Origin: Methylorubrum aminovorans
GTDB taxonomy: Bacteria > Pseudomonadota > Alphaproteobacteria > Rhizobiales > Beijerinckiaceae
Reading direction: 5' to 3'
Assembly (NCBI RefSeq): GCF_022179725.1
Contig: NZ_BPRC01000011.1
Location: 62,001-126,000, forward strand
Length of the DNA stretch: 64,000 nt
Position numbers and translations under genes: made by a program. Below the pieces are notes generated by a model. That model was not told the origin of the DNA, made no database searches, and was given only the letters and a program-made list of their open reading frames with translations. Of the stretch, positions 55,555-62,987 are shown piece after piece. The first letter of the stretch is position 1, and the number at the start of each line of letters is the position of its first letter.

Positions 55555-58500
55555 ATGTTCCGCACACTGATGACGACGCGACGCTTCGCGCCGCTGTTCT
55601 GGTGCCAATTCTTCTCCGCCTTCAACGATAATTTCCTCAAGAACGCGCTCGCCCTGCTGATCCTGTTCCAGGTCAGCGCCCAAGGCGAGAGTTCGGGCGG
55701 GGTGCTGGTGACGCTGGCGAGCGCGGTGTTCATCGGCCCGTTCTTCATCCTCTCGGGCCTCGGCGGTCAGATGGCCGACCGCTACGACAAGGCGCTGCTC
55801 GCCAAGCGGCTGAAATTCGCGGAGATCTTCGCGGCTCTGCTCTCGGTGCTCGGCTTCTGGCTGCACTCGGTGCCGCTGCTGTTCGGGGCGCTCGGCCTGT
55901 TCGGCATCATCGCGGCGCTGTTCGGGCCGATCAAGTACGGCATCCTGCCCGACCACTTGAAGCGCGAGGAACTGACGGCCGGCAACGCGCTCGTCGAGGC
56001 CGCGACCTTCCTCGCCATCCTGCTCGGCACCATCACCGCCGGGCTCGCCATGGCGATGGGCGGCCACGCGCTGGGCTTGAGTGCCGGGCTGATGGGCATG
56101 GCGGTTCTGTGCTGGCTCGCCGCGCGGATGATCCCCGCCACCGGCGAGGGCGCCCCGGACCTCGTCGTCGACCGCAACGTCGCCCGCTCCACTGCCGAAC
56201 TCCTGCGCGACCTGTGGGCCGATACCCGGCTGTGGCGCGGCTCGGTGATCGTGAGCTGGTTCTGGCTCGTCGGCGTCGTGATCCTCTCGCTGCTGCCCGT
56301 GCTGGTGCGCCAGACGCTGAACGGCACCGAGATCGTCGCCACCACCCTGCTCGCGATCTTCTCGGTCGGCATCGCGGTGGGCTCCGGCCTCGCCTCCTGG
56401 CTGGCGAGCGGGCGCATCGTGCTGCTGCCGACGCCGGTCGGCGCGGTGCTGATGGGCCTGTTCGGCCTCGATCTCGCCTGGACCGTCTCGCACCTGCCCC
56501 CGCCGGCCGGCGAGCCGATCGGCGCTCTCGACTTCATCACCAGCGGCCACGGCCTGCGCATCGCCGCCGACTTCTTCGGGATCGCTGTGGCCGGTGGGCT
56601 CTACGTCGTGCCCTCGTTTGCCGCAGTGCAGGCCTGGACCGAGAAGGCCAAGCGCGCCCGCGTCATCGGCGCGGTCAACGTGCTCACCGCTGCCTTCATG
56701 GTCGGCGGAACGCTCGCCCTTGCCGTGCTCCAGGGTGCAGGGCTTTCCATGGCCCAGCTCCTCGGCCTCGTGGCGGTGCTCAACCTGATCGTCGGCGCGG
56801 TGATCCTCGTGACCCTGCCGACGAACCCCCTGCGCGACGCCCTCTCGATCCTGTTCCGCGCCTTCTACCGCCTGGAGGTGAAGGGCCTGGAGAACGTCGA
56901 GAAGGCGGGCCCGAACGCGATCATCGCCCTCAACCACGTCTCCTTCCTCGACGCGCCGCTGGCACTCTCGCTCCTCGACCAGGAGCCGGTCTTTGCCATC
57001 GATCACGGCATCGCGCAGCGCTGGTGGGTGAAGCCGTTCCTCAAGGTGACGAAGGCGATGCCGCTCGACCCGACGCGCCCGCTCGCCACCCGCACGCTGA
57101 TCAACGCGGTCAAGAGCGGCGAGACGCTGATCATCTTCCCCGAGGGCCGGCTCACCGTCACCGGTAGCCTGATGAAGGTCTATGACGGCGCGGGACTCAT
57201 CGCCGACAAGTCCGGCGCCATGGTCGTGCCGGTGAAGATCGACGGGCCGGAGCGCACGATCTTCTCGCGCCTGAAGCGCGATCAGGTCCGCCGCGCGTGG
57301 TGGCCGAAGGTGACGGTGACGATCATGCCGCCGGTGCGCCTCCACGTCGATCCCGAACTCAAGGGCAAGAACCGCCGTCGCGCCGCCGGTGCCGCGCTCT
57401 ACGACATCATGTCGGACCTCGTCTTCGAGACCGCCGACATCGAGCGCGGCGTCTTCTCCGCCCTGATCGAGGCGGGCCAGCTCCACGGCTGGCGGCGCAC
57501 GGCGCTCGAAGACCCGGTGACGGGCACGATGAGCTATGCGCGCCTCGTCATGGGCGCCAACATCCTGGGCCGGAAGCTCCAGGCGCTCCTGCCCGACGCG
57601 AAGAAGCCGGTCGGGCTGATGCTGCCCAATGCCAACGGCGCGGCGGTGACGTTCTTCGCGCTCGCCAGCGCCGGCCGCGTGCCGGCGATGATCAACTTCT
57701 CCGCCGGCCCCGCCGCGGTGCTCTCGGCCTGCCGTGCGGCGCAGGTCGACACCATCCTCACCTCGCGCGCCTTCATCGAAAAGGGACGCCTCGGCACCCT
57801 GATCGAGGGCATCCAGGGGACGATCCGCCTGATCTATCTGGAGGACGTGCGGGCGGGCGTCACCACGGGCGACAAGATCCGCTGTTTCTTAAGCCCCCGG
57901 CAGCCGCTCGTCGCGCGGAAAGGGACCGACCCGGCGGCGATCCTGTTCACCTCCGGCAGCGAGGGCACGCCGAAGGGCGTGGTGCTCGCCAACCGGGCGA
58001 TGCTCGCCAACACCGCGCAGGTCGCCGCCCGCATCGATTTCGGGCCGCGCGACAAGGTGTTCAACGTGCTGCCGGTCTTCCACGCCTTCGGGCTGACGGC
58101 GGGGCTGGTGCTGCCGCTGATCTCGGGCGTACCGGTCTACCTCTATCCGTCGCCGCTGCACTACCGGATCGTGCCCGAACTGATCTACGGCACCAACGCC
58201 ACGGTCCTGTTCGGCACCGACACCTTCCTCACCGGCTACGCCAAGATGGCCCATTCCTACGACCTGCGGAGCCTCCGCTACGTCGTGGCCGGCGCCGAGC
58301 CGGTGAAGCAGGCGACCCGCAAGACCTGGGCGGAAAAGTTCGGCCTGCGCATCCTGGAGGGCTACGGCGTCACCGAATGCGGGCCGGTGCTTGCCCTCAA
58401 CACGCCGATGTTCAACCGCTTCGGCACCGTCGGCCGGCTGCTGCCGGGGATCGAGTCGCGGCTCGAACCGGTGCCCGGTATCGACGAGGGCGGACGCCTC

Positions 58501-58971
58501 GCCGTGCGCGGCCCCAACATCATGCTCGGCTATCTGCGCGCGGAGAATCCCGGCGTGCTCGAGCCGCCGCCGGACGGCTGGTACGACACCGGCGACATCG
58601 TCGCCTTCGACGCCGACGGCTTCATCACGATCAAGGGCCGGGCCAAGCGCTTCGCCAAGATCGCCGGCGAGATGGTGTCGCTGGCCAGCGTCGAGGCGCT
58701 CGCCGCCGAACTCTGGCCCGACACGCCGAGCGCGGTGGCCGCCGTGCCCGATGCCCGCAAGGGCGAGCGCCTGATCCTGTTCACTGAGGCCAAGGGCGCG
58801 ACGCGGGCCGCCTACCAGAGCCACGCCAAGGGCCGGGGTGCGGCCGACGTCGCCATTCCCGCAGAGGTGGTCGTCGTCGAGGCGCTGCCGATGCTCGGCA
58901 CCGGCAAGATCGATCAGGTGAGCGTGACCAAGCTCGCGCGGGAGCGGGCGGCGACGGCGGAAGCCGCGTGA
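55555..58971 (+). CDS. aas: trifunctional lysophospholipid transporter / acyltransferase / acyl-ACP synthetase fusion (LplT-Aas)
   Basis: 1138 aa in three parts. Residues about 1-430 are an MFS transporter of the LplT type (CQFFSAFNDNFLKNALALL). Residues about 445-620 are a PlsC acyltransferase with NHVSFLD (HX4D) and FPEGRLT. Residues about 640-1130 are an AMP-binding acyl-ACP synthetase (ILFTSGSEGTPKGVVL, GYGVTECGPV, GWYDTGDIV). In enteric bacteria these are two proteins, LplT and Aas, that flip and re-acylate 2-acyl-lysophosphatidylethanolamine. Here a single chain could do both. It is divergent from and probably controlled by the TetR gene. Confidence 0.92.
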   Translation: MFRTLMTTRRFAPLFWCQFFSAFNDNFLKNALALLILFQVSAQGESSGGVLVTLASAVFIGPFFILSGLGGQMADRYDKALLAKRLKFAEIFAALLSVLGFWLHSVPLLFGALGLFGIIAALFGPIKYGILPDHLKREELTAGNALVEAATFLAILLGTITAGLAMAMGGHALGLSAGLMGMAVLCWLAARMIPATGEGAPDLVVDRNVARSTAELLRDLWADTRLWRGSVIVSWFWLVGVVILSLLPVLVRQTLNGTEIVATTLLAIFSVGIAVGSGLASWLASGRIVLLPTPVGAVLMGLFGLDLAWTVSHLPPPAGEPIGALDFITSGHGLRIAADFFGIAVAGGLYVVPSFAAVQAWTEKAKRARVIGAVNVLTAAFMVGGTLALAVLQGAGLSMAQLLGLVAVLNLIVGAVILVTLPTNPLRDALSILFRAFYRLEVKGLENVEKAGPNAIIALNHVSFLDAPLALSLLDQEPVFAIDHGIAQRWWVKPFLKVTKAMPLDPTRPLATRTLINAVKSGETLIIFPEGRLTVTGSLMKVYDGAGLIADKSGAMVVPVKIDGPERTIFSRLKRDQVRRAWWPKVTVTIMPPVRLHVDPELKGKNRRRAAGAALYDIMSDLVFETADIERGVFSALIEAGQLHGWRRTALEDPVTGTMSYARLVMGANILGRKLQALLPDAKKPVGLMLPNANGAAVTFFALASAGRVPAMINFSAGPAAVLSACRAAQVDTILTSRAFIEKGRLGTLIEGIQGTIRLIYLEDVRAGVTTGDKIRCFLSPRQPLVARKGTDPAAILFTSGSEGTPKGVVLANRAMLANTAQVAARIDFGPRDKVFNVLPVFHAFGLTAGLVLPLISGVPVYLYPSPLHYRIVPELIYGTNATVLFGTDTFLTGYAKMAHSYDLRSLRYVVAGAEPVKQATRKTWAEKFGLRILEGYGVTECGPVLALNTPMFNRFGTVGRLLPGIESRLEPVPGIDEGGRLAVRGPNIMLGYLRAENPGVLEPPPDGWYDTGDIVAFDADGFITIKGRAKRFAKIAGEMVSLASVEALAAELWPDTPSAVAAVPDARKGERLILFTEAKGATRAAYQSHAKGRGAADVAIPAEVVVVEALPMLGTGKIDQVSVTKLARERAATAEAA

Positions 58972-59003
58972 GAATCGGGATGCGCGGCCGCTCCCCTTCG
59001 CTC

Positions 59004-59118
59004 CTCTCATCCTGAGAGGCTGCCGGAGCGGCCTCGAAGGATCTTCCGGATCCCGCGCAATTTCGGGGTGATCCTTCGAGAGCGACGTTTCGCGCTGCCA
59101 TCTCAGGCTGAGGGTGAG
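59004..59118. repeat. palindromic repeat downstream of aas
   Basis: CTCGAAGGAT (59033-59042) faces ATCCTTCGAG (59071-59080), and outer CTCATCCTGAGA (59006-59017) has an imperfect inverted partner near 59101-59118. This CATCCTGAG...CTCGAAGGATC form is a common interspersed repeat of alphaproteobacteria. It ends about 45 bases before the antitoxin gene stop. Confidence 0.7.
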
Positions 59119-59163
59119 GACAGGAAGCGGCCGCTGCTCATCCTTCGCGCGGTGACCACTCGG

Positions 59164-59421
59164 TCATAGCGGCAATCCGTCCTCGCCGTAGAGGAAATCC
59201 TGGCTGCGGGCACCGTCCGGTCCAGCGAGCGCTGTCACGACGGCGGAACGCCGAACCTCGTCCAGCACGGCCCGCCGTGCTCGGCGATCCGGCACACGCC
59301 GGATCGGTTCGATACGTGCGACGGGCTGCCCCTCCCGCGTGAGGACGATGGTCTCGCCCGCTTGGGCGCGCCGAACGAGGTCCCGTAACCGACCCTCGGC
59401 ATCCGCCACGGAAACGCACAT
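59164..59421 (-). CDS. orphan Phd/YefM-type antitoxin
   Basis: 85 aa. The first 50 residues fit the Phd fold: VSVADAEGRLRDLVRRAQAG, then ETIVLTREGQPVARIEPI. The C-terminal tail would bind a VapC- or Doc-type toxin. Its TGA overlaps an ATG in the usual ATGA coupling style, but the frame that follows (MTEWSPREG) stops after nine codons, and a palindromic repeat lies just beyond. The partner toxin is therefore absent. The start at 59421 is preferred to the long upstream frame because the fold begins there. Confidence 0.72.
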   Translation of the reverse strand: MCVSVADAEGRLRDLVRRAQAGETIVLTREGQPVARIEPIRRVPDRRARRAVLDEVRRSAVVTALAGPDGARSQDFLYGEDGLPL

Positions 59422-59527
59422 CGGCCTCTCCCATCGCAACGCTCCAGCCTCGGCCTTCGCGGAAGTCGAACTTAAACCATTCTTGACCCTATCCTCGGCC
59501 GCCTCACCACCCGCTGGTCCGTTGCCG

Positions 59528-60226
59528 ATGCCCCTCTCCCGCCGCCGCTTCCTCGCCTCCTCGCTCGGCCTCGCCATCGCCGGCCCGGCCGCCGCGCAGA
59601 GCTACGGCCAGACCTTCAAGGTCGAGAACGACGAGGGCCGGCCGGTGGCCAACATGCGGCTGCCCGGCGAGATCACCGGACAGATCCAGGAGTTGCGCGG
59701 CGTCACCTATGTCGGCCCCCGCGAGGCCGAGGTGACCCTCTACGAGTTCTTCGACTACAACTGCCCCTGGTGCCGCAAGGCCGCCGCCGACGTCACCGCG
59801 CTCGCGGGCAGCGATCCGGGCTTGCGGATCGGCCTCGTCCACAACCCGATCCTGTCGCCGATGTCGGCCCAGGCCGCCAAGGTCTCGCTCGCGGTGCAGC
59901 GCAAGCTCGGCTCGGCGGCAGCCTTCGCCTTCTACGGCCAGTTGCTGTCGACCAAGGGTCAGATCGACGGGCTCAAGGCGCTGGACATCGCCGCCAAGAC
60001 CAGCGCCAAGGCCGGCGTGTCGCGCGCCGAACTCGAACAGATCGCCGACAGCGACGAGGTGCGCGAGGCGATGCGCGCGCACATGAACGTTGCGGCCAAT
60101 CTCGGGCTTTCCGCGACGCCCTCCTACGTCCTCGGCAATACCGGCGTGCTCGGCCATCCCGGCGTGAAGTCTCTGGCAAAGATGATCGCGGCGGTGCGGC
60201 GCTGCGATCAGATCGCCTGCGGGTAG
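59528..60226 (+). CDS. DsbA-family thiol-disulfide oxidoreductase, Tat-exported
   Basis: 232 aa. SRRRFLASSLGLAIAGPAAA is a twin-arginine signal. The thioredoxin-like domain has the active site FDYNCPWCRKA (Cys79-Pro-Trp-Cys82) and the cis-Pro loop SATPSYVLG, with a helical insert between. It resembles the ScsC/BdbD-like DsbA group. The physiological partner is unknown; it should introduce or isomerise disulfides in the periplasm. Divergent from the antitoxin gene, convergent with MbfA. Confidence 0.88.
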   Translation: MPLSRRRFLASSLGLAIAGPAAAQSYGQTFKVENDEGRPVANMRLPGEITGQIQELRGVTYVGPREAEVTLYEFFDYNCPWCRKAAADVTALAGSDPGLRIGLVHNPILSPMSAQAAKVSLAVQRKLGSAAAFAFYGQLLSTKGQIDGLKALDIAAKTSAKAGVSRAELEQIADSDEVREAMRAHMNVAANLGLSATPSYVLGNTGVLGHPGVKSLAKMIAAVRRCDQIACG

Positions 60227-60233
60227 ACCTGCC

Positions 60234-61226
60234 TCAGGTCCCGCCGATGAGGATGCCCGTCGCGAGCACGAGGCCGCCGCCGAGAACGATCTGGAAGGCC
60301 GCCCGCAGGAAGGGCGTCTCCATGTAGCGGTTCTGGATCCAGACGATGGCCCAGAGCTCGACGAAGACCACCGCGAAGGCGATGCTCGTCGCCAGCCAGA
60401 AATTCGGGATCAGGTACGGCAGCGCGTGGCCGAGGCCGCCGATCGCCGTCATCACGCCGGAGGCGAGGCCGCGCTTGAGCGGCGAGCCGCGCCCGGAGAT
60501 CTTGCCGTCGTCGTGGGCGGCTTCCGTGAAGCCCATCGAGATGCCGGCGCCGATCGAGGCCGAGAGGCCGACGAGGAAGGTCGTCCACGGGTTCTGCGTG
60601 GCGAACGCGGTGGCGAAGATCGGCGCCAGCGTCGAGACCGAGCCGTCCATGAGTCCGGCGAGCCCCGGCTGGACCCAGGTCAGGACGAACTGGCGGTGGG
60701 CGACCGCATCCTCCGCGTCGCGGCCGGCTCCATCGAGATGCTGCTCGCTCAGCGCCTCGGCCGTGCGCTCGTGCGCGCTTTCCGCCGCGGCGAGATCGCC
60801 GAGCAGGGCCCGCGTGTCGGCATCGGTCGAGCGGCGGGCGGCAGCGAGATAGAAGTCGCGCGCCTGCCGCTCCATCGCGGCGGCCTCCTCGCGGACGCGG
60901 TCGAGCCCGAGGTTTCGCATCAGCCAGACCGGCTTGCGGGCATAATAGCCGGCGATGTGCTCGCGGCGGATCGGTATGATGAAATCGCCGAAGCGCTGCT
61001 TGTAACGCGCGATCAGGCGGCGGCGGTGCTCGTCCTCGGCCTCCGCCATCGCGTCGAACAGGGCGGCGGAATGGGGATAATCGGCGCGCAGGCGTGCCGC
61101 GTAGGCCCGGTAGATCTGGCCGTCCTCCTCCTCCGAGCCGATCGCGAGCGCCAGGATCTCCTGCTCGCTCAGATCGTCGAAACGCCGCCGGCCGCCGAGC
61201 GTCAGCATCGAGAGACGGCTCATCAT
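60234..61226 (-). CDS. mbfA: membrane-bound ferritin MbfA (rubrerythrin-VIT1 fusion)
   Basis: 330 aa. Residues about 15-165 are a rubrerythrin-like diiron domain (SEEEDGQIYRAYAARL, EAEDEHRRRL, ARDFYLAAARR, AAAESAHERT). Residues about 185-330 are a VIT1/CCC1-like membrane domain (GLAGLMDGSVSTLAPIFATA, GAGISMGFTEAAHDDG) that exports iron. In Agrobacterium and Bradyrhizobium MbfA lowers cytosolic iron and is repressed by Irr; no clear Irr box was seen in the 50 bases upstream. ATG61223 is an alternative second codon. Confidence 0.92.
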   Translation of the reverse strand: MMSRLSMLTLGGRRRFDDLSEQEILALAIGSEEEDGQIYRAYAARLRADYPHSAALFDAMAEAEDEHRRRLIARYKQRFGDFIIPIRREHIAGYYARKPVWLMRNLGLDRVREEAAAMERQARDFYLAAARRSTDADTRALLGDLAAAESAHERTAEALSEQHLDGAGRDAEDAVAHRQFVLTWVQPGLAGLMDGSVSTLAPIFATAFATQNPWTTFLVGLSASIGAGISMGFTEAAHDDGKISGRGSPLKRGLASGVMTAIGGLGHALPYLIPNFWLATSIAFAVVFVELWAIVWIQNRYMETPFLRAAFQIVLGGGLVLATGILIGGT

Positions 61227-61275
61227 CGGTGCGTCGATCCCCAGAAAGGGCGCATCGCAGCAGGTCTGAGAGACG

Positions 61276-62298
61276 TCACCCCTCCTGCTCCTGCAGGAGC
61301 CGATACTCGCGGCCGTGGCGGCAATAGCCCTCGACGATATGCGCCATCAACGCGCGCTTCTTCGCGTCGAGCGTGCCGAGGATGCGCGCGGGCCGCCCGC
61401 CCCAGAGATGGCCGCCCTCCAAGAGCTGGCCCGGATCGGTGGTCGAGCCACCGGCCAGCATCACGTCGTCGGCCACCACCGTGCCCGGCGCCAGCACCGA
61501 GCCGATGCCGATGAGGGAGCGGGCGCCGATCCGGCAATCGGCCATGCGCACGTTGTGGCCGATGGTGGTGTCGCGCCCGATCACCACGCCCTCGCCGCGG
61601 CTGCGGATCACGGTGTTGTCCTGGATGTTGGTGTCCGCGCCGACCACGATCGGCCCGACTTCCGCCGAGAGTTCGCAGGAGAACAGCACCGTCACCCCGG
61701 CGCCCAGCGCGATGCGGCCGGAGAGCCGGGCGGTGCGGGCCACGAACACGCTGGCGTCGGTCTCCGGCGGCTCGGTCGGCGCCGGGGGGCTCGCCGTCTC
61801 GCCGGAGGCCTCGCGGAGGCGCTCGGCCCGCTCGGCCAACTCCTCCGGCGTGACCGGGCGCAGGCGCTTGGCCGGGTTGCCGCCATAGGCGAAGCCACTC
61901 TCGAGAGTCGAGCGGGGGAAGATGGTGGCGCCCGCCTCGATCAGCACGTTGTCGCCGACAATCGCCCCGTCGAGGATGATCGCGTCGTCCTCGATCACCA
62001 CGTCCGAGCCGACGGTGCAGGCATGCACCACCGCGTTGCGGCCGACCGTGACCCGGTCGCCGATATGGGTCGGCAGCGATTCGGTGGCGATGTGGACGGT
62101 GGAGCGGGCGCCGAGCCAGAAGCGGTCGCCCGCGGTGATCGGCTGGCCGTCGCTGCGGATCACGCTGTCGTCCCCGAGCCAGGCCTGGGACCCGAGGGTG
62201 GCGGTGCCGATCACGGTGCTGGCGCGCCCGCACCAGACGGGGCGGCTGGCGAAGACGGGCAGGATGCCGTCATGGGGCAGGATCAGGTCGGGCGTCAC
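61276..62298 (-). CDS. double left-handed beta-helix (gamma-carbonic-anhydrase-like) protein
   Basis: 340 aa from GTG62298. Two consecutive hexapeptide-repeat beta-helices are present: about 15-125 (STVIGTATLGSQAWLGDDSV, HIATESLPTHIGDRVTVG, AVVHACTVG) and about 180-300 (ARLSGRIALGAGVTVL, DTNIQDNTVIRSRG, GHNVRMADCRIGARSLIGIG). A 50-residue Pro/Glu linker separates them. Each resembles gamma-class carbonic anhydrase (YrdA/CaiE) trimers, with His ligands in the first. In the second, several metal-site histidines are missing. The start is uncertain: no strong ribosome-binding site; upstream frame overlaps moaE. Confidence 0.78.
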   Translation of the reverse strand: MTPDLILPHDGILPVFASRPVWCGRASTVIGTATLGSQAWLGDDSVIRSDGQPITAGDRFWLGARSTVHIATESLPTHIGDRVTVGRNAVVHACTVGSDVVIEDDAIILDGAIVGDNVLIEAGATIFPRSTLESGFAYGGNPAKRLRPVTPEELAERAERLREASGETASPPAPTEPPETDASVFVARTARLSGRIALGAGVTVLFSCELSAEVGPIVVGADTNIQDNTVIRSRGEGVVIGRDTTIGHNVRMADCRIGARSLIGIGSVLAPGTVVADDVMLAGGSTTDPGQLLEGGHLWGGRPARILGTLDAKKRALMAHIVEGYCRHGREYRLLQEQEG

Positions 62299-62448
62299 GT
62301 CGCGGCTCGCTGTTCTTCGAAACGGCGCCGGTGGCGCGGTCCTCTTCTTGAGCCATATAGGCCCACGGGCAAATGGAGTAACGGGCCGGCGCGAAAACGC
62401 TCTCGCCGGACCATCCCTGCCCGCGTACGCGTTCCCGAAGAGGCGGTC

Positions 62449-62901
62449 ATGACGGTCAGCATCCAGTCCGAGCCCTTCGACACCGCCGCCGAGATCGCCC
62501 GGATCGAGGCGGAGCTGGCCGGGCGGGCGGGGGCGGTCGTGACCTTTTCCGGCCTGTGCCGCGACGAGGCGGGCCGGCTCGCCGCGCTGGAGCTGGAGCA
62601 TTATCCCGGCATGGCCGAGGCGGAGATCGCCCGCGTGGTGGAGGAGGCGCGCGCGCGCTGGCCGGTCCAGGCGCTGCGGGTGATCCACCGCCACGGGCTG
62701 GTGCGGCCGGGCGAGGGCATCGTCCTCGTCGTCACGGCCTCGCCCCACCGCAAGGCCGCCTTCGCGGCGGCCGACTTCCTGATGGACTACCTCAAGACCC
62801 GCGCGCCCTTCTGGAAGCGCGAGCACCTCGCCGACGGCACCACCGGCGGCTGGGTCGAGGCGACGGAGGCCGATGCCGCCGCCGCGCAGGCTTGGACGTG
62901 A
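62449..62901 (+). CDS. moaE: molybdopterin synthase catalytic subunit MoaE
   Basis: 150 aa. MoaE motifs are visible: GAVVTFSGLCRDE, LELEHYPGMAE, IHRHGLVRPGEGIVLVVTAS, HRKAAFAAADFLMDYLKTRAPFWKRE with the catalytic Lys in PFWKRE. It converts precursor Z to molybdopterin with thiocarboxylated MoaD. AAGAGG precedes ATG62449. moaD, its usual partner, is not adjacent; the divergent neighbour is the double beta-helix gene. Confidence 0.94.
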   Translation: MTVSIQSEPFDTAAEIARIEAELAGRAGAVVTFSGLCRDEAGRLAALELEHYPGMAEAEIARVVEEARARWPVQALRVIHRHGLVRPGEGIVLVVTASPHRKAAFAAADFLMDYLKTRAPFWKREHLADGTTGGWVEATEADAAAAQAWT

Positions 62902-62987
62902 ACATCCGGACCTGAACATCTGGACCTGAACGATCGATCGTCCCGGGCCAGCCGCCTCACACGAACCGCGAACGGATTCCCGACCTC

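Noticed and set aside
55528..57486. 652-codon frame antisense to aas
   Set aside because: Low-complexity His/Arg/Glu text; the sense strand has three recognisable domains.
61276..62919. long upstream extension of the double beta-helix protein to 62919
   Set aside because: It would run antisense through moaE and adds Arg/Gly-rich sequence; GTG62298 keeps the family N-terminus.
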